Part shown: positions 44,623 through 53,800 of the stretch, in pieces
How positions within the stretch are numbered: position 1 is the stretch's first letter
Layout of the letters: each line of letters opens with the position of its first letter
Assembly (NCBI RefSeq): GCF_032930845.1
Contig: NZ_CP136758.1
Coordinates: forward strand, 1,503,001-1,567,000
Direction: 5' to 3'
Origin: Parvularcula sp. LCG005
GTDB taxonomy: Bacteria > Pseudomonadota > Alphaproteobacteria > Caulobacterales > Parvularculaceae
Length of the DNA: 64,000 bases
Position numbers and translations under genes: made by a program
The notes under the pieces: model-generated
The model's input: only the letters and a program-made list of their open reading frames with translations
Database searches by the model: none
Told to the model about the DNA's origin: nothing

Positions 44623-45137
44623 CCGAGACGGCCAACACACCCTTGGCGATGAAATTTGCGACATGGTGCAAGCGTCAGCACGGCAGCGCCGATGATGTGA
44701 CCCCTGAACGGTTCAAGCGCGAGATGCTGGACGAACGGGCCCGTCATATGGACTGGGTACTGAACGCTTTTGAACCATCAACCCGGCAATATAACGATCC
44801 TGCCTATGCGGTCACGGTCGCTCTATCGTCACTGGCGCAGGCTATCGAGCTGGTCGGCCTGACCCATGGCGGCGAAGAATACACCAACAGCCAGAGAACG
44901 ACCCTCAAGGCGATGATGTATGGCGCGGCCTGTCAACACGAATTTTCACTGTTCGGGACCGAACACCTGAAACAGTTCTTTACACTGAATATACAGGATA
45001 ATTTTGCTTATATCGGCGACGACTTTGCCAAATGGCTCGCGTCCGAAATGGGCGACGACGATCACGAGGGCGATGCCGATGCCTTCGCCGAATACCCCCC
45101 CCCACCCTCTAACAGGGGGGGGTGGCACCTCATCTAA
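44619..45137 (+). CDS. Provirus protein of unknown function ending in a C9/G8 tract
   Basis: A 172-residue acidic protein (MTETANTPLAMKFATWCKRQ) with a helical body and a C-terminus DDDHEGDADAFAEYPPPPSNRGGWHLI. The last ~15 codons run through nine C and eight G bases, and the Rep gene begins in a different frame inside this end. A one-base slip in the tract would fuse most of this protein to Rep. No family recognised. Confidence 0.65.
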   Translation: MTETANTPLAMKFATWCKRQHGSADDVTPERFKREMLDERARHMDWVLNAFEPSTRQYNDPAYAVTVALSSLAQAIELVGLTHGGEEYTNSQRTTLKAMMYGAACQHEFSLFGTEHLKQFFTLNIQDNFAYIGDDFAKWLASEMGDDDHEGDADAFAEYPPPPSNRGGWHLI

Positions 45138-46320
45138 TCCCCTGATCCGGTTCGAGAGCCTCCCTTCACTGACCCTGACCCCCTTGCCCCAAGGGCACCG
45201 GCTCTTATCGGTCGGCTGGGATACCATTCAGGAAAGCTGGGACATTCAACCGGGCGGTCCTTGGTACGCCGTCTTGGAAGTCGCCAAGAAGCGGGCGCAA
45301 GAGAACCGCGAAGGCGGCGAGGGCGTGGCCGTCCTCGAGATCGACGGGGAGCCGTGGCGCGTGTCGTCGGCGGGGGCGATGGGCGGGATCCGGTATGTCA
45401 TTGATAATGGCAAAATCATGCTCCTGATACGGGGGCAGGGGCAGGCGTTTGGTGTACTGGTACGCTACCTGTCGGCAGGTCTATGGCTCGACGGTTGGGA
45501 GGCGTTGCAGGTCGAGGCGGAGGCCATTGTAAGGCGTCTGTTTTCCTGTCCACCGGTTATTCCGGTGAGGGTGAGCCGGGCGGACTGGTGTTTCGACTTC
45601 TACGCGCCGGGATACAAATTTGACGCGTTCCAGATGCGCAAAAATTTGGTCGCTCACTCAAGCGTAAAGTTTCACATTCACGGAACATCCGTCCACGATG
45701 AAACCTTTCTTGTCGGGGCGCTCGGAAACAGACAGCTAACGCTCTACAATAAGACGAAAGAGCTTAAGGATAAGCCGGGCAAGGAATGGTTCTACGACGT
45801 CTGGGCCGTCGCCAATGATGGCGAAATTGTCTTTCCCGATGAGCCTAAAGACGTCTACCGGCTGGAAGTTCGACTAGGCAAGGAGGCCTTCAAGAACCGG
45901 AACATTCGCACACGGGCGGAAGTGATCGACCATCGCGCTGAAACGGTGGCCGGGGCGTTGGCGAATATCAGGGTCGTGGAGCCGGGCGAGGACAGCAATA
46001 AGGACAGACGGCCGGTAAACCCGTTCTGGTCCGAAGCAATCCGGAATTGCGACGTGTCAGAACAGATCAAGGTTGGCCGATATGTGACGGGAAAGCGCGC
46101 GTGCCTTCTCGACCAGATGGCCGCGCAGATGGCCGGGACAATCCGCAGCTATTCCATTTTGCAGGCCAATGAAGTGAGCGACGGCGGGGTTGAAGCCGTC
46201 GTCAAGCGCGTTGTCGAGATCATGAAAAATGATCCGGAGGCGAAGAAGAAGGAGAAAGCCGCAAGTGAAAGATACAAATTCGTGAACGGAGCCGGAGACG
46301 ATGCCACGCAAACTGATTAA
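45079..46320 (+). CDS. Replication initiation protein (Rep_trans-like, rolling circle)
   Basis: A ~413-residue protein. After a low-complexity Pro/Gly N-terminus, it carries the pattern of Rep_trans/phage replication initiators: VRVSRADWCFDFYAPGYKFD, then FHIHGTSVHDETFLVGALGNRQLTLYNKTKELK, and DVYRLEVRLGKEAFKNRN, where Asp, Tyr and the acidic/basic residues form the nicking site in the family. It would nick one strand to start rolling-circle replication, as PM2 and filamentous phages do. Start is uncertain: ATG 45079 has GAGGG eight bases upstream. It overlaps the gene before by 59 bp and the gene after by 20 bp. Confidence 0.75.
   Translation: MPSPNTPPHPLTGGGGTSSNPLIRFESLPSLTLTPLPQGHRLLSVGWDTIQESWDIQPGGPWYAVLEVAKKRAQENREGGEGVAVLEIDGEPWRVSSAGAMGGIRYVIDNGKIMLLIRGQGQAFGVLVRYLSAGLWLDGWEALQVEAEAIVRRLFSCPPVIPVRVSRADWCFDFYAPGYKFDAFQMRKNLVAHSSVKFHIHGTSVHDETFLVGALGNRQLTLYNKTKELKDKPGKEWFYDVWAVANDGEIVFPDEPKDVYRLEVRLGKEAFKNRNIRTRAEVIDHRAETVAGALANIRVVEPGEDSNKDRRPVNPFWSEAIRNCDVSEQIKVGRYVTGKRACLLDQMAAQMAGTIRSYSILQANEVSDGGVEAVVKRVVEIMKNDPEAKKKEKAASERYKFVNGAGDDATQTD
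45095..45125 (+). repeat. C9 / G8 homopolymer tract at the Rep gene start
   Basis: Nine C (45095-45103), then ACCCTCTAACA, then eight G (45115-45122) and TGG. The arms can pair (CCACCC with GGGTGG, or C8 with G8). It lies in two overlapping coding frames. Confidence 0.8.
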
Positions 46321-46681
46321 AAAGCATGACCTGCACTATGAAACCATCGGGCATATCACCTGCCCTTCATGCGCGCGGGAAGGGCTTCCCCTCAAGGTCA
46401 ACCAGAACATGAGCGTCTATGCGAATTGCAGCCGGGCACTGAATACCCCGGCGCCGGGCGAGCGGGCCGAACGGTGTCTGCACCGGCAGGTCTATGACAG
46501 CCGTAAATCCGCATCTCTCATCAATACCTATCGCAACCAAACCGAACCGAAGGAGCAAGGCCATGCCGAACCCGTCAAAACAACCCCAGATGACACCCGA
46601 ACCGACGGACGAACCGAAGAGCGACCAGTGGCCGACGAACGAGGCGAGCGGCGCGACGACGGAATCGACCTCTGGTATTGA
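46301..46681 (+). CDS. Provirus small zinc-ribbon-like protein
   Basis: A 126-residue protein. The first half has HITCPSCAREGLPL with a CxxC and later cysteines (YANCSRAL, AERCLH), suggesting a zinc-binding knuckle; the second half is disordered and rich in Glu, Arg and Asp. It overlaps Rep by 20 bp and the following membrane-protein gene by 119 bp in another frame. Confidence 0.6.
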   Translation: MPRKLIKKHDLHYETIGHITCPSCAREGLPLKVNQNMSVYANCSRALNTPAPGERAERCLHRQVYDSRKSASLINTYRNQTEPKEQGHAEPVKTTPDDTRTDGRTEERPVADERGERRDDGIDLWY

Positions 46682-47162
46682 GCGCGCGCAGGAGGGCGGT
46701 GCTGACACTTCGCATCTCGACACCATGATTGAGGATATGGCGAACGAGGAGGCCGCAGAAGCGCAGGAAACCGCTATTGCGACCATGAAGGACAGCTTCA
46801 TGGGCAAAGAGGCGTTCTTCATGATGTTCTGCGCAGCGTTTGCCCTGCCCAATCAGGTGGCGGCGGGTCTGCGCATGGCGAGGGTGAACACGGGACCGCT
46901 CCCCTTGGCGAGCCTCCCCATCGCGCCCCATGAACAGGAGGCCGCGCAAGGCGCGTCTGATGCCCTCTATGACACGATTGTGGCCATACCCGCCCTGCAT
47001 TTCATCATTCAGCCTGGCGGGGAATGGATGCCGCGGATCATCGCCATTGCGACCTTTGGCGGGCTGAAGCTGATGGCGATCAAGGCGGAGCTGACAGCGC
47101 GGGCGCACGCCGCGGCAACGGCGTCCGACGAGGCACAGGAGGGTGACGCCGATGACGCGTGA
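46563..47162 (+). CDS. Provirus membrane protein upstream of the packaging ATPase
   Basis: A 199-residue protein. An acidic, Pro/Thr-rich N-terminus (MPNPSKQPQMTPEPTDEPKS) is followed by two hydrophobic regions (KEAFFMMFCAAFALPNQ; DTIVAIPALHFIIQPGGEWMPRIIAIATFGGLKLMAI) that could be one or two membrane segments. AAGGAG stands 8 bases before ATG 46563. It ends 11 bp inside the ATPase gene. It probably belongs to the packaging vertex or virion membrane. Confidence 0.65.
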   Translation: MPNPSKQPQMTPEPTDEPKSDQWPTNEASGATTESTSGIERAQEGGADTSHLDTMIEDMANEEAAEAQETAIATMKDSFMGKEAFFMMFCAAFALPNQVAAGLRMARVNTGPLPLASLPIAPHEQEAAQGASDALYDTIVAIPALHFIIQPGGEWMPRIIAIATFGGLKLMAIKAELTARAHAAATASDEAQEGDADDA

Positions 47163-47829
47163 GAATGCCAAACGGATCTTCATTGCCGGGCGCACAGGGT
47201 CCGGTAAATCGACCCTCGCGCGGTCGATGTTTCGCGGGGCAGGGGCGCGGGTCATTGTCTGTGATCCTAAGGGCGACTGGCAGCACGAACGCGGATTCAA
47301 GGCTATTGTCACCGCGCCGGGCTGGCCTCTCGCGCTGTTGCGGACCTTAAGAACCCACTGGCAGAAGGGGTTTAAGATCGCCCTTGTTCCGCCCCCGGAT
47401 GGCGGTAGCCCGGCGCAGGACCTGATCGAGACCTGCAAGCTGCTGTTCAAGGTCCAGAAGCCGTACCATGAGAGGCAGGACGACCGACAAATCACGCTCG
47501 TCATGGAGGAGATGTCCTTTTCCTACCGTCAGGGCGTCGTTTCTCCGGAAGCCTATGCGCCGGTGCAATCCATGATCCGCATGGGGCGCGACTGGGGCGT
47601 GAACATGATCGGGATCACTCAAAGCCCCGGCACCGTGAATCGCGACTATCGCGCCAATTGCGCCGAAGTGTATCTTTTCGCGCTCGGCATATCGGACGCC
47701 AAATCCGTGACGGACGTTAAGGCCCTCATCAAGGACCCGGCACTTAAGTCCGCCTACGATACGATGCCGAACTATCACTATATCCGCATCACGGATCATT
47801 CCTGTGACATGCTGAAAACGAAAAAATAG
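47152..47829 (+). CDS. FtsK/HerA-type packaging ATPase (PM2 P9 / PRD1 P9-like)
   Basis: A 225-residue soluble ATPase: Walker A FIAGRTGSGKSTLARSMF at ~residue 10, VIVCDPKGDWQHER, Walker B ITLVMEEMSFSY, and the sensor stretch GVNMIGITQSPGTVNRDYRANCAEVY with its Gln-Ser in the Q-motif place. The short, single-domain form without a membrane anchor is what tailless viruses use to package DNA; inoviral Zot proteins are similar but carry a membrane anchor. ATG 47152 with AGGAGGG upstream. A terminator follows 3 bp after the stop. Confidence 0.85.
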   Translation: MTRENAKRIFIAGRTGSGKSTLARSMFRGAGARVIVCDPKGDWQHERGFKAIVTAPGWPLALLRTLRTHWQKGFKIALVPPPDGGSPAQDLIETCKLLFKVQKPYHERQDDRQITLVMEEMSFSYRQGVVSPEAYAPVQSMIRMGRDWGVNMIGITQSPGTVNRDYRANCAEVYLFALGISDAKSVTDVKALIKDPALKSAYDTMPNYHYIRITDHSCDMLKTKK

Positions 47830-47831
47830 GG

Positions 47832-47854
47832 AAGGGGGCTTAAGCCCCTTTCTT
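47832..47854 (+). terminator. Terminator after the packaging ATPase
   Basis: Perfect GGGGCTTAAGCCCC palindrome flanked by AAG/CTT, then TTTCTT. The 11-bp GGGGGCTTAAG recurs at 47867-47877. Together they separate the replication/packaging operon from the virion genes. Confidence 0.75.
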
Positions 47855-47964
47855 ACAATTTGTTCAGGGGGCTTAAGGACGGCTCCCTTTTGTCCCTTTA
47901 CGGATGAAGAAAACGCCCGGCCTATAGAACCTGCAATCGAGCAGTGAACTATGAGGCCCGACCA

Positions 47965-48102
47965 ATGCCAAAAACCGCAAAATCCATCGTGGTGGGTACA
48001 TTCGTGACCCTTTCGGCCATGTGCATTTTCGAGTTTGTCATTCGTCCGATGGCGTCGAAAAAATCGACGACCGGGACAGCCTCACCAACTCAAACCGTGT
48101 GA
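47965..48102 (+). CDS. Tiny single-span membrane protein 1
   Basis: A 45-residue protein: MPKTAKSIVVGTFVTLSAMC, then IFEFVIRPMASKKSTT. One hydrophobic span and a short basic tail. It sits with a second such gene directly before the capsid gene, as small membrane proteins do in membrane-containing phages. Below common gene-calling size. Confidence 0.65.
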   Translation: MPKTAKSIVVGTFVTLSAMCIFEFVIRPMASKKSTTGTASPTQTV

Positions 48103-48111
48103 GGTTCTACC

Positions 48112-48294
48112 ATGTCCAAGGTCTCTGGGATCGTTTCCAAAACCAACGTTAAAACGGTCGCTATGACCGCTCTGGGCGTCATCATCGCTGGTGCCGCGCT
48201 CTACTATCTCGGCAAATATCCGGTCTTCAAACAGGCGTCCGACGGCCTCGACGGCAAGGCCAAGGGTGATGGCCTGTTCGGCATGTTCGGCTGA
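48112..48294 (+). CDS. Tiny single-span membrane protein 2
   Basis: A 60-residue protein: TNVKTVAMTALGVIIAGAALYYLG span with basic N-terminus, then DGLDGKAKGDGLFGMFG. Likely a virion membrane protein of the lipid layer. ATG 48112 follows the 48102 stop by 9 bp. Confidence 0.7.
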   Translation: MSKVSGIVSKTNVKTVAMTALGVIIAGAALYYLGKYPVFKQASDGLDGKAKGDGLFGMFG

Positions 48295-48338
48295 TCGCTT
48301 ACCACCCCTTTCAACAATACGTTAACGGAGCAGTTGAC

Positions 48339-49271
48339 ATGAGCGAGACCCAAAAAGCCGGAAATACCGCCGCTGCCGCCATTGCGGTGATGGCCCCAAG
48401 TTTTGACCGAATGCGCCCCGAGCCAAATATCACCGGCATTGTGCCGGGCGGTACCGGCATCCTCAAAATCAGTGACCGCGCCCTTGTGCACAGTCTGGAA
48501 TTTCGGTTCCATGGCGGGCTTCTCCCCAGCCATATCACCGGCCTGACCGTGCTGCTGGACAGCCAAGTTATCATGAAAATGAGCGGCACATATCTTGCCG
48601 ATATTTTCAATGTGTACAAGGACGATTGGGACCCGGCAGTGACGGGCACGGCCACACTTGATTTCGCCAATCCGATGTTGCCCGATCCTGTCGAGGCGAC
48701 ACGAACCGCCATTCCGGTTGGCAATGGCGCAGGCGTCGGCACGCTGGAAGTGCAGTTCGAGATTGACGACGCGGCCCCAGCCGCAGGCAAGCTGACGGTC
48801 AAGTCACAGGTGGGACCGTTGCCCGTCGATGCGGAAGGCCGGGTTATTGCCGGGGCAGGCAGTATCCCCCGCGTCATTTCCGGATCGGTGCAGGGGATCG
48901 AAGTCAACACGCCCATCCGGCTCGACAAGATCGTACCGGCGCGCGTCGGCGCGGACAGCAAGAAGCGGATGCTGGAAAAGCTGGTCTTCGACCTGCCATA
49001 TCAGAATATCGCAAAAATCGAGATTCTTGACGGCGAACAGACCATCGACACGCTGGACCCCGTGCGGCTGAACCGCGACCAGGCCGCAGCCGGGCGCTAT
49101 TTCATCCCGACACGGCAGATCATTGACAAGGTGCTGCGGAGCCGGATCGGTGCCTATCGCGTCATGGCGTTTGAAAATCTGGTTGTGCAGGTCACGTTGC
49201 AGGAGAGCGGCGCTTATCCGCTGCCGGCCAATCTGATCTACACGGCACACCTGACCGGCGCGCTGCACTAG
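48339..49271 (+). CDS. Candidate major capsid protein
   Basis: A 310-residue protein, largest in the block before the spike, with no membrane span and a strand-rich sequence (SLEFRFHGGLLPSHITGLTVLLDSQ, ...TLEVQFEIDDAAP...KLVFDLPYQNIAKIEIL, ...NLVVQVTLQESGAYPLP), suitable for a double jelly roll. It is preceded by two small membrane proteins and followed by a very strong terminator, as for a highly expressed coat gene. PM2 P2 is similar in size and position relative to the ATPase. The fold assignment is inference; sequence alone does not prove it. Ribosome-binding site GGAGCAGTTGAC. Confidence 0.6.
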   Translation: MSETQKAGNTAAAAIAVMAPSFDRMRPEPNITGIVPGGTGILKISDRALVHSLEFRFHGGLLPSHITGLTVLLDSQVIMKMSGTYLADIFNVYKDDWDPAVTGTATLDFANPMLPDPVEATRTAIPVGNGAGVGTLEVQFEIDDAAPAAGKLTVKSQVGPLPVDAEGRVIAGAGSIPRVISGSVQGIEVNTPIRLDKIVPARVGADSKKRMLEKLVFDLPYQNIAKIEILDGEQTIDTLDPVRLNRDQAAAGRYFIPTRQIIDKVLRSRIGAYRVMAFENLVVQVTLQESGAYPLPANLIYTAHLTGALH

Positions 49272-49306
49272 GCAAGCCCTATAGGCGGTGCCTGATACAT
49301 TCATGC

Positions 49307-49339
49307 GGGGGCGGGTGATCGACCTCGCCCCCTTTTTTT
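49307..49339 (+). terminator. Strong terminator after the candidate capsid gene
   Basis: GGGGGCG (49307-49313) pairs with CGCCCCC (49326-49332), with GGT/ACC inside, and seven T residues follow. Confidence 0.95.
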
Positions 49340-49360
49340 CGTCCGGCTACGGAGTCTCAC

Positions 49361-49753
49361 ATGAGCATTTTCAGCGGAATTAACAGTCTCGTGACCACGG
49401 CCAAGGAAACGGTCACGCGCGACTACGGCAATGGCGGGCTGACCCGCGTGCCGACGCAGGTCAGTCAAGGGTCTCTCCTGATGGCGGAACCGGCCAAACA
49501 GTCGATCTTCGGCGGCATCCTAGAGGCCGCGACGGACACACTGGAAACCCTGACACCGGGCATTATTTCCGGCTGGCTGGGTTATGGACCGCCGGAGGCA
49601 CAGCAGATCAACAGCGCCGGGGCGGGTGCGACGGGCGGACAAGTGCCCGTCTCGACCTCCGGCAGTGCAAGCGGCGCGGGCGGGAATAACGCCATGATTT
49701 TGGCGGGCGGTGCGCTCGCCATTGCCGCTCTTTTCGTCGTCATGAAGAAATAG
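49361..49753 (+). CDS. Provirus virion protein candidate with C-terminal membrane anchor
   Basis: A 130-residue protein. The N-terminal ~85 residues are soluble (MSIFSGINSLVTTAKETVTR), then a Gly/Ser/Ala linker and a C-terminal span NAMILAGGALAIAALFVVMKK. C-terminal tail anchors recur in the next two genes, suggesting a set of membrane-bound virion proteins. No family recognised. Confidence 0.65.
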   Translation: MSIFSGINSLVTTAKETVTRDYGNGGLTRVPTQVSQGSLLMAEPAKQSIFGGILEAATDTLETLTPGIISGWLGYGPPEAQQINSAGAGATGGQVPVSTSGSASGAGGNNAMILAGGALAIAALFVVMKK

Positions 49754-49764
49754 GACGTGATCCG

Positions 49765-49953
49765 ATGGCTGTTTCGCTTCCGTCCCTGACCCTCGCGTCA
49801 AGCGATAAACTCGGCTCCGGCTTTGGCGGTCAGGACAACGGGCAGTCATGGGTCTTTGCCCCGCAATATGGCGCGCCGTCACAGGCGGGCGTTCCATGGG
49901 GCATGATCGCAGCCGGGGCGCTGGTGCTGTTTCTCGTGATGGGGAGGCGCTGA
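49765..49953 (+). CDS. Small tail-anchored provirus protein
   Basis: A 62-residue protein (MAVSLPSLTLASSDKLGSGF) ending in one span (GVPWGMIAAGALVLFLVMGRR). The next gene starts 1 bp after its stop. Probable internal-membrane virion protein. Confidence 0.65.
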   Translation: MAVSLPSLTLASSDKLGSGFGGQDNGQSWVFAPQYGAPSQAGVPWGMIAAGALVLFLVMGRR

Positions 49954-49954
49954 A

Positions 49955-50335
49955 ATGGGGCTCCTGTCGTCCAAGAAAACATCCATCACCGAAAACACAA
50001 GCCTGAGCGAAACGACCAATCAATCCGTCTACGGAGCGGGGGCCAGTGTTTCGACCCAAGGGGACGTGACGATCGAAAGCACGGACCATGATTCCGTGAT
50101 GAATGCCATCGCGCTGGCCGCGACCGTCTCCGACGACGCCAACGAGCTGGCAACGTCAACTGTGGGGCAGGCGTTCGAGGCGTCCAATCAGGCGCAGGCG
50201 CAGGCATTCAAGGCGTTTGCGGAAGCGGACCGGACGCAGACGGAGCAATTGTTCACGGACCTGTCATCGCTACTGGTGACACTCGGTTTCATCATCGGCG
50301 GCGTCATCATCTTGCCCAAAATCTTCAAGGACTGA
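49955..50335 (+). CDS. Provirus virion protein candidate with C-terminal span
   Basis: A 126-residue protein with a Ser/Thr-rich N-terminus, a helical middle rich in Ala/Gln (GQAFEASNQAQAQAFKAFAEAD), and a C-terminal span (LSSLLVTLGFIIGGVIILPKIF). It resembles minor membrane proteins that link capsid and membrane. Coupled to its neighbours on both sides. Confidence 0.6.
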   Translation: MGLLSSKKTSITENTSLSETTNQSVYGAGASVSTQGDVTIESTDHDSVMNAIALAATVSDDANELATSTVGQAFEASNQAQAQAFKAFAEADRTQTEQLFTDLSSLLVTLGFIIGGVIILPKIFKD

Positions 50336-50339
50336 TCCC

Positions 50340-50843
50340 ATGGCATTGATTGAAACCAAGGTTATCCAGATTGTGAGCGCGGGCGTCTGGCAGGACGTGG
50401 AGACGGCCCAATGCGACAACATCACCTTGCAAAAGGGGCTGGGGGAAGTCTGGGTCAAGGGGCAGAACACCAAACCTATTCTGTTGCAGGAAAACGCAAC
50501 CCTCAATGAACGGATCATCTCGCCTGAGATCAAATCCTCGTCCGAAGAACGCTTGTTCATTGGCCTGAACATGGACCTCCGCCAGACTTCAAAAACCGCC
50601 GGTTCGCTGGTGCTGGATGCTTCGACCATCGCGGCTTTGAAAGTCGTTGGCCTTGATGCGTCCAGCCTGACGGCCATCGGTGAAGCGATTACGACGCGCG
50701 CGCTGGCGGCCATCCTCCAGGCCAATGTACACGCCGACACCGCCCAAGCGCTGCGCGATATCCTCACGCATGGGGACGTTCAGAACGCGTTTAAAAACAG
50801 TTTTGTGACCGCCCTGACCGAGTACGGCGCGGCAACCGCATAA
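50340..50843 (+). CDS. Provirus virion protein of unknown function
   Basis: A 167-residue protein with strand-rich N-terminal half (IQIVSAGVWQDVETAQCDNITLQKGLGEVWVKG) and a helical C-terminal half. No membrane span. Its position before the spike gene could fit a penton or vertex protein, but that is a guess. Confidence 0.6.
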   Translation: MALIETKVIQIVSAGVWQDVETAQCDNITLQKGLGEVWVKGQNTKPILLQENATLNERIISPEIKSSSEERLFIGLNMDLRQTSKTAGSLVLDASTIAALKVVGLDASSLTAIGEAITTRALAAILQANVHADTAQALRDILTHGDVQNAFKNSFVTALTEYGAATA

Positions 50844-50854
50844 GGAGCAATAGA

Positions 50855-53800
50855 ATGCCAAAGTTCACATTTTCAGGATATGGGTCTGGGTCTGGCAGCT
50901 CTGGGTCTGGCTCCGGTTCGGGCGGCACGGGCGGCAACAATTTGACCGGCGTTCTCGCGTCAATCTGGCTGGCGGGCGTCGGGGTCCCCAACATCGCAAC
51001 CGCCGAAGGCGTCTCGACATTCACTCATCCGGTGACGGAGGAAGTTGTCACGCTGGAAGAGGGGGCCAATTATCTCGACTTGGCGACGGGGACGGCTTAC
51101 GCCTTTGATGACGAAAACGACGAATGGGACGCCTTTCAACCGTTCGGCGGCGGGGGGCTGCTGTTCGACACGCGCAATCCGACCACGGAAGACGGTTACG
51201 ACGGGGCCACATGGCTCAACACGAACACGGGTTCGGTGTACGAGAAAGACGCGGGCGCATGGTCGCAAGTGTCAAGCCTTGTGGGTCCTGCTGGACCGAC
51301 CGGCCCGGCCAATGGCCGCGAGTTCCGCTCATTCGCAGGCGTGCCCACCGACGAAGTGGGCAAGAACGGTGACACGGGATTGAACCGTCTGACCGGTGAT
51401 CTTTACGTGAAGGCCGCCGAGACATGGACGCTCACGGGACAGAACATTTCAGGGCCACAAGGGGCCGACGGCAAGTCAGCCTTTCAGCTTTGGCTTGATG
51501 CAGGGAACACCGGCACGCTTACCGATTATTTTCTCTCGAACAAGGGGGACCAGGGCGAACCGGGTTCACCGGGCGGTTTTTCCTTCCGGACCGGGAACGG
51601 CGCGCCAAACGATGTTCTTGGGATCAACGGTGATGCGTATGCGGATCGTGACAATCGCGGACTGATCTATATCAAGTCGGCTGATACGTGGATCGAGACG
51701 GGCGACTATATCGGGGCCAATCAGATCATTGCAGGCAATGGCTCGCCGACCGGCGCGCAAGGGCTGATCGGTGATCTTTACGTTGACCTCGACAATAATT
51801 CGCGGCTGTATGAAAAGGCCACGGCAACGGCATGGATCGACCTGCAACGCTCGCTCGGCGGCAAGGGTGATCCCGGTAAATCCGCCTACGAATTGGCCGT
51901 TGAAAATGGCTATGTCGGCACGCTGGAAAGCTGGCTGTCCTCTTTCGATGGCGTGGACGGTAAATCCGCATACGAACTTGCCGTCGATGGCGGTTTTGTC
52001 GGGAGCGAAAGCGCATGGCGGGACTCCCTCGTGGGGCCGCAGGGCGAAAGCGCATATGAATTGCACGTGCGCCTCGTCACAGACGCGGGACAGACGCCCT
52101 ATTCGACCAAGGCCGCATGGTTGGCCAGCTTGAAGGGGGCCAAGGGCGATGCGGGCGAAGTGATCGGGATTGACCGGATCGGCGTCACCGGCGTGCCCAA
52201 GGACGGTACAGGCGATGTGACGGCAACGCTGATCGCAATGAACGCGGCGAACCCCGGCAAGCTTCTTGCGCTGGAACCGGGCGAATATCGCGTGCTGATC
52301 GGCGCGGGCGACAGCGTTTTGCCCTTCGCCGCGAATGGCGGGCTGATCGGCGCAGGCCGTGAAAACACCAAGTTGACGCTGGCCTATACCGGCTCCGCAA
52401 CAAGCTTCGTCAAGGACATTTTTGATTTTGGGGTGGCGGTCACGTCGTTCCATGTGGCTGGTCTGGATATCTCAATCGAGGTGGATGACCCTGACAGCGA
52501 GCAGGTCTTCCGCCTGTTCAGGTGGATGCCGGGGATGACGCGGCTTGAAATCCTGAACAACCGTATCCGGACCAATGCGACCTTCGATGCGCCGGGCAAT
52601 ATCAGCTATAACACGCAAGTGATTGACTGCACCGAAGGCACGGCGTTGCGGTCGGGCCTGATCGTTGAGCGGAATATCATTGAGCGGATCAAATGGGGCT
52701 TTATTTCGACCAATGAGGCGCAATGTCAAAGCGCACATATCCGTTTCTATGACAATCAGTGGTCGGACATTGGCGCGTTGCCGCTGTGCTTCAATGCGCC
52801 GCACCCTTCGGCGTCGATCACCGACGTGATTGTTGATGGTGACAGCTTCCACGATATGCGGAACCCAAGTGGGTATCAGCACGCGATTGCCTTCACGGGC
52901 CAGAACGTGTCGGGCGGTCGGTTCCGCAATATCCGCGTAACCGGCATTTGCGGGCCGATCTTCCACTCCGAAGAGGGCGCACACGACATTATTGTTGAGG
53001 ACTGCACGCTGGTCGGCGACATGCGCGCGGGCGGCGTCATCGAGTTCAAGGATAACAATGTGGGCGGCGAGTATCTGGCTTCCCATACTGTCACGGTGCG
53101 GAACAACCGCGCAACCTTCACTGGCGAAACCAACACGAATTGTCATGGCCTCATGGCCACCTATGACGGCGTAGGGGTGGCCACGCTGAAAGATGCGGTC
53201 ATCGAAGGCAATTTCTGGGACGGCTTTGACCGGGGCTTGGCGCTGGGCAAGGATACCGAGACGATTTTCGTTCGCGGGGATCGCTTCAAAAACTGTAATT
53301 TCGGCCTTCATGCCCGCAACCCTAGCCAATCGTTCGAACACGTCATTATTGACGAGGGCACGCTCGTCGGCTGCTACTTCACCAAGGCGGGCATCATCGG
53401 CACGGTGGAAGCGCGCAATGGCGGCGGGTCCGATGCGCTCATCAAGACGAACAGCGTGCATCAGGAAGTGTTTGCAAAGGAAATCATCGTTGAAAAATAC
53501 GATGTGACGATTGCGGACGGGTCGGCGATCATCTGCCCGCTCATCACGGCCCCTTGGCGCGTGGATGCTGAGTTCATCTGCATGATTGAAAAGGGGGACA
53601 GCGCGCGGCGGTCGGTCTCCGGCAAAATGAAGGGTGCGGACAATGGCGGGGCGATGTCCGACTATCAGGTCGCGGTCGATCGGGTGTCGGGATTGGGCGT
53701 CGTCGCCTTCGCCGAGGGCAACGAGATTGTGGCACAGGGGGCCGGGTCTATCATCAACCCGCGCGTCGTCGAGGGGATTTTCGGCGATGATGGAAATGTC

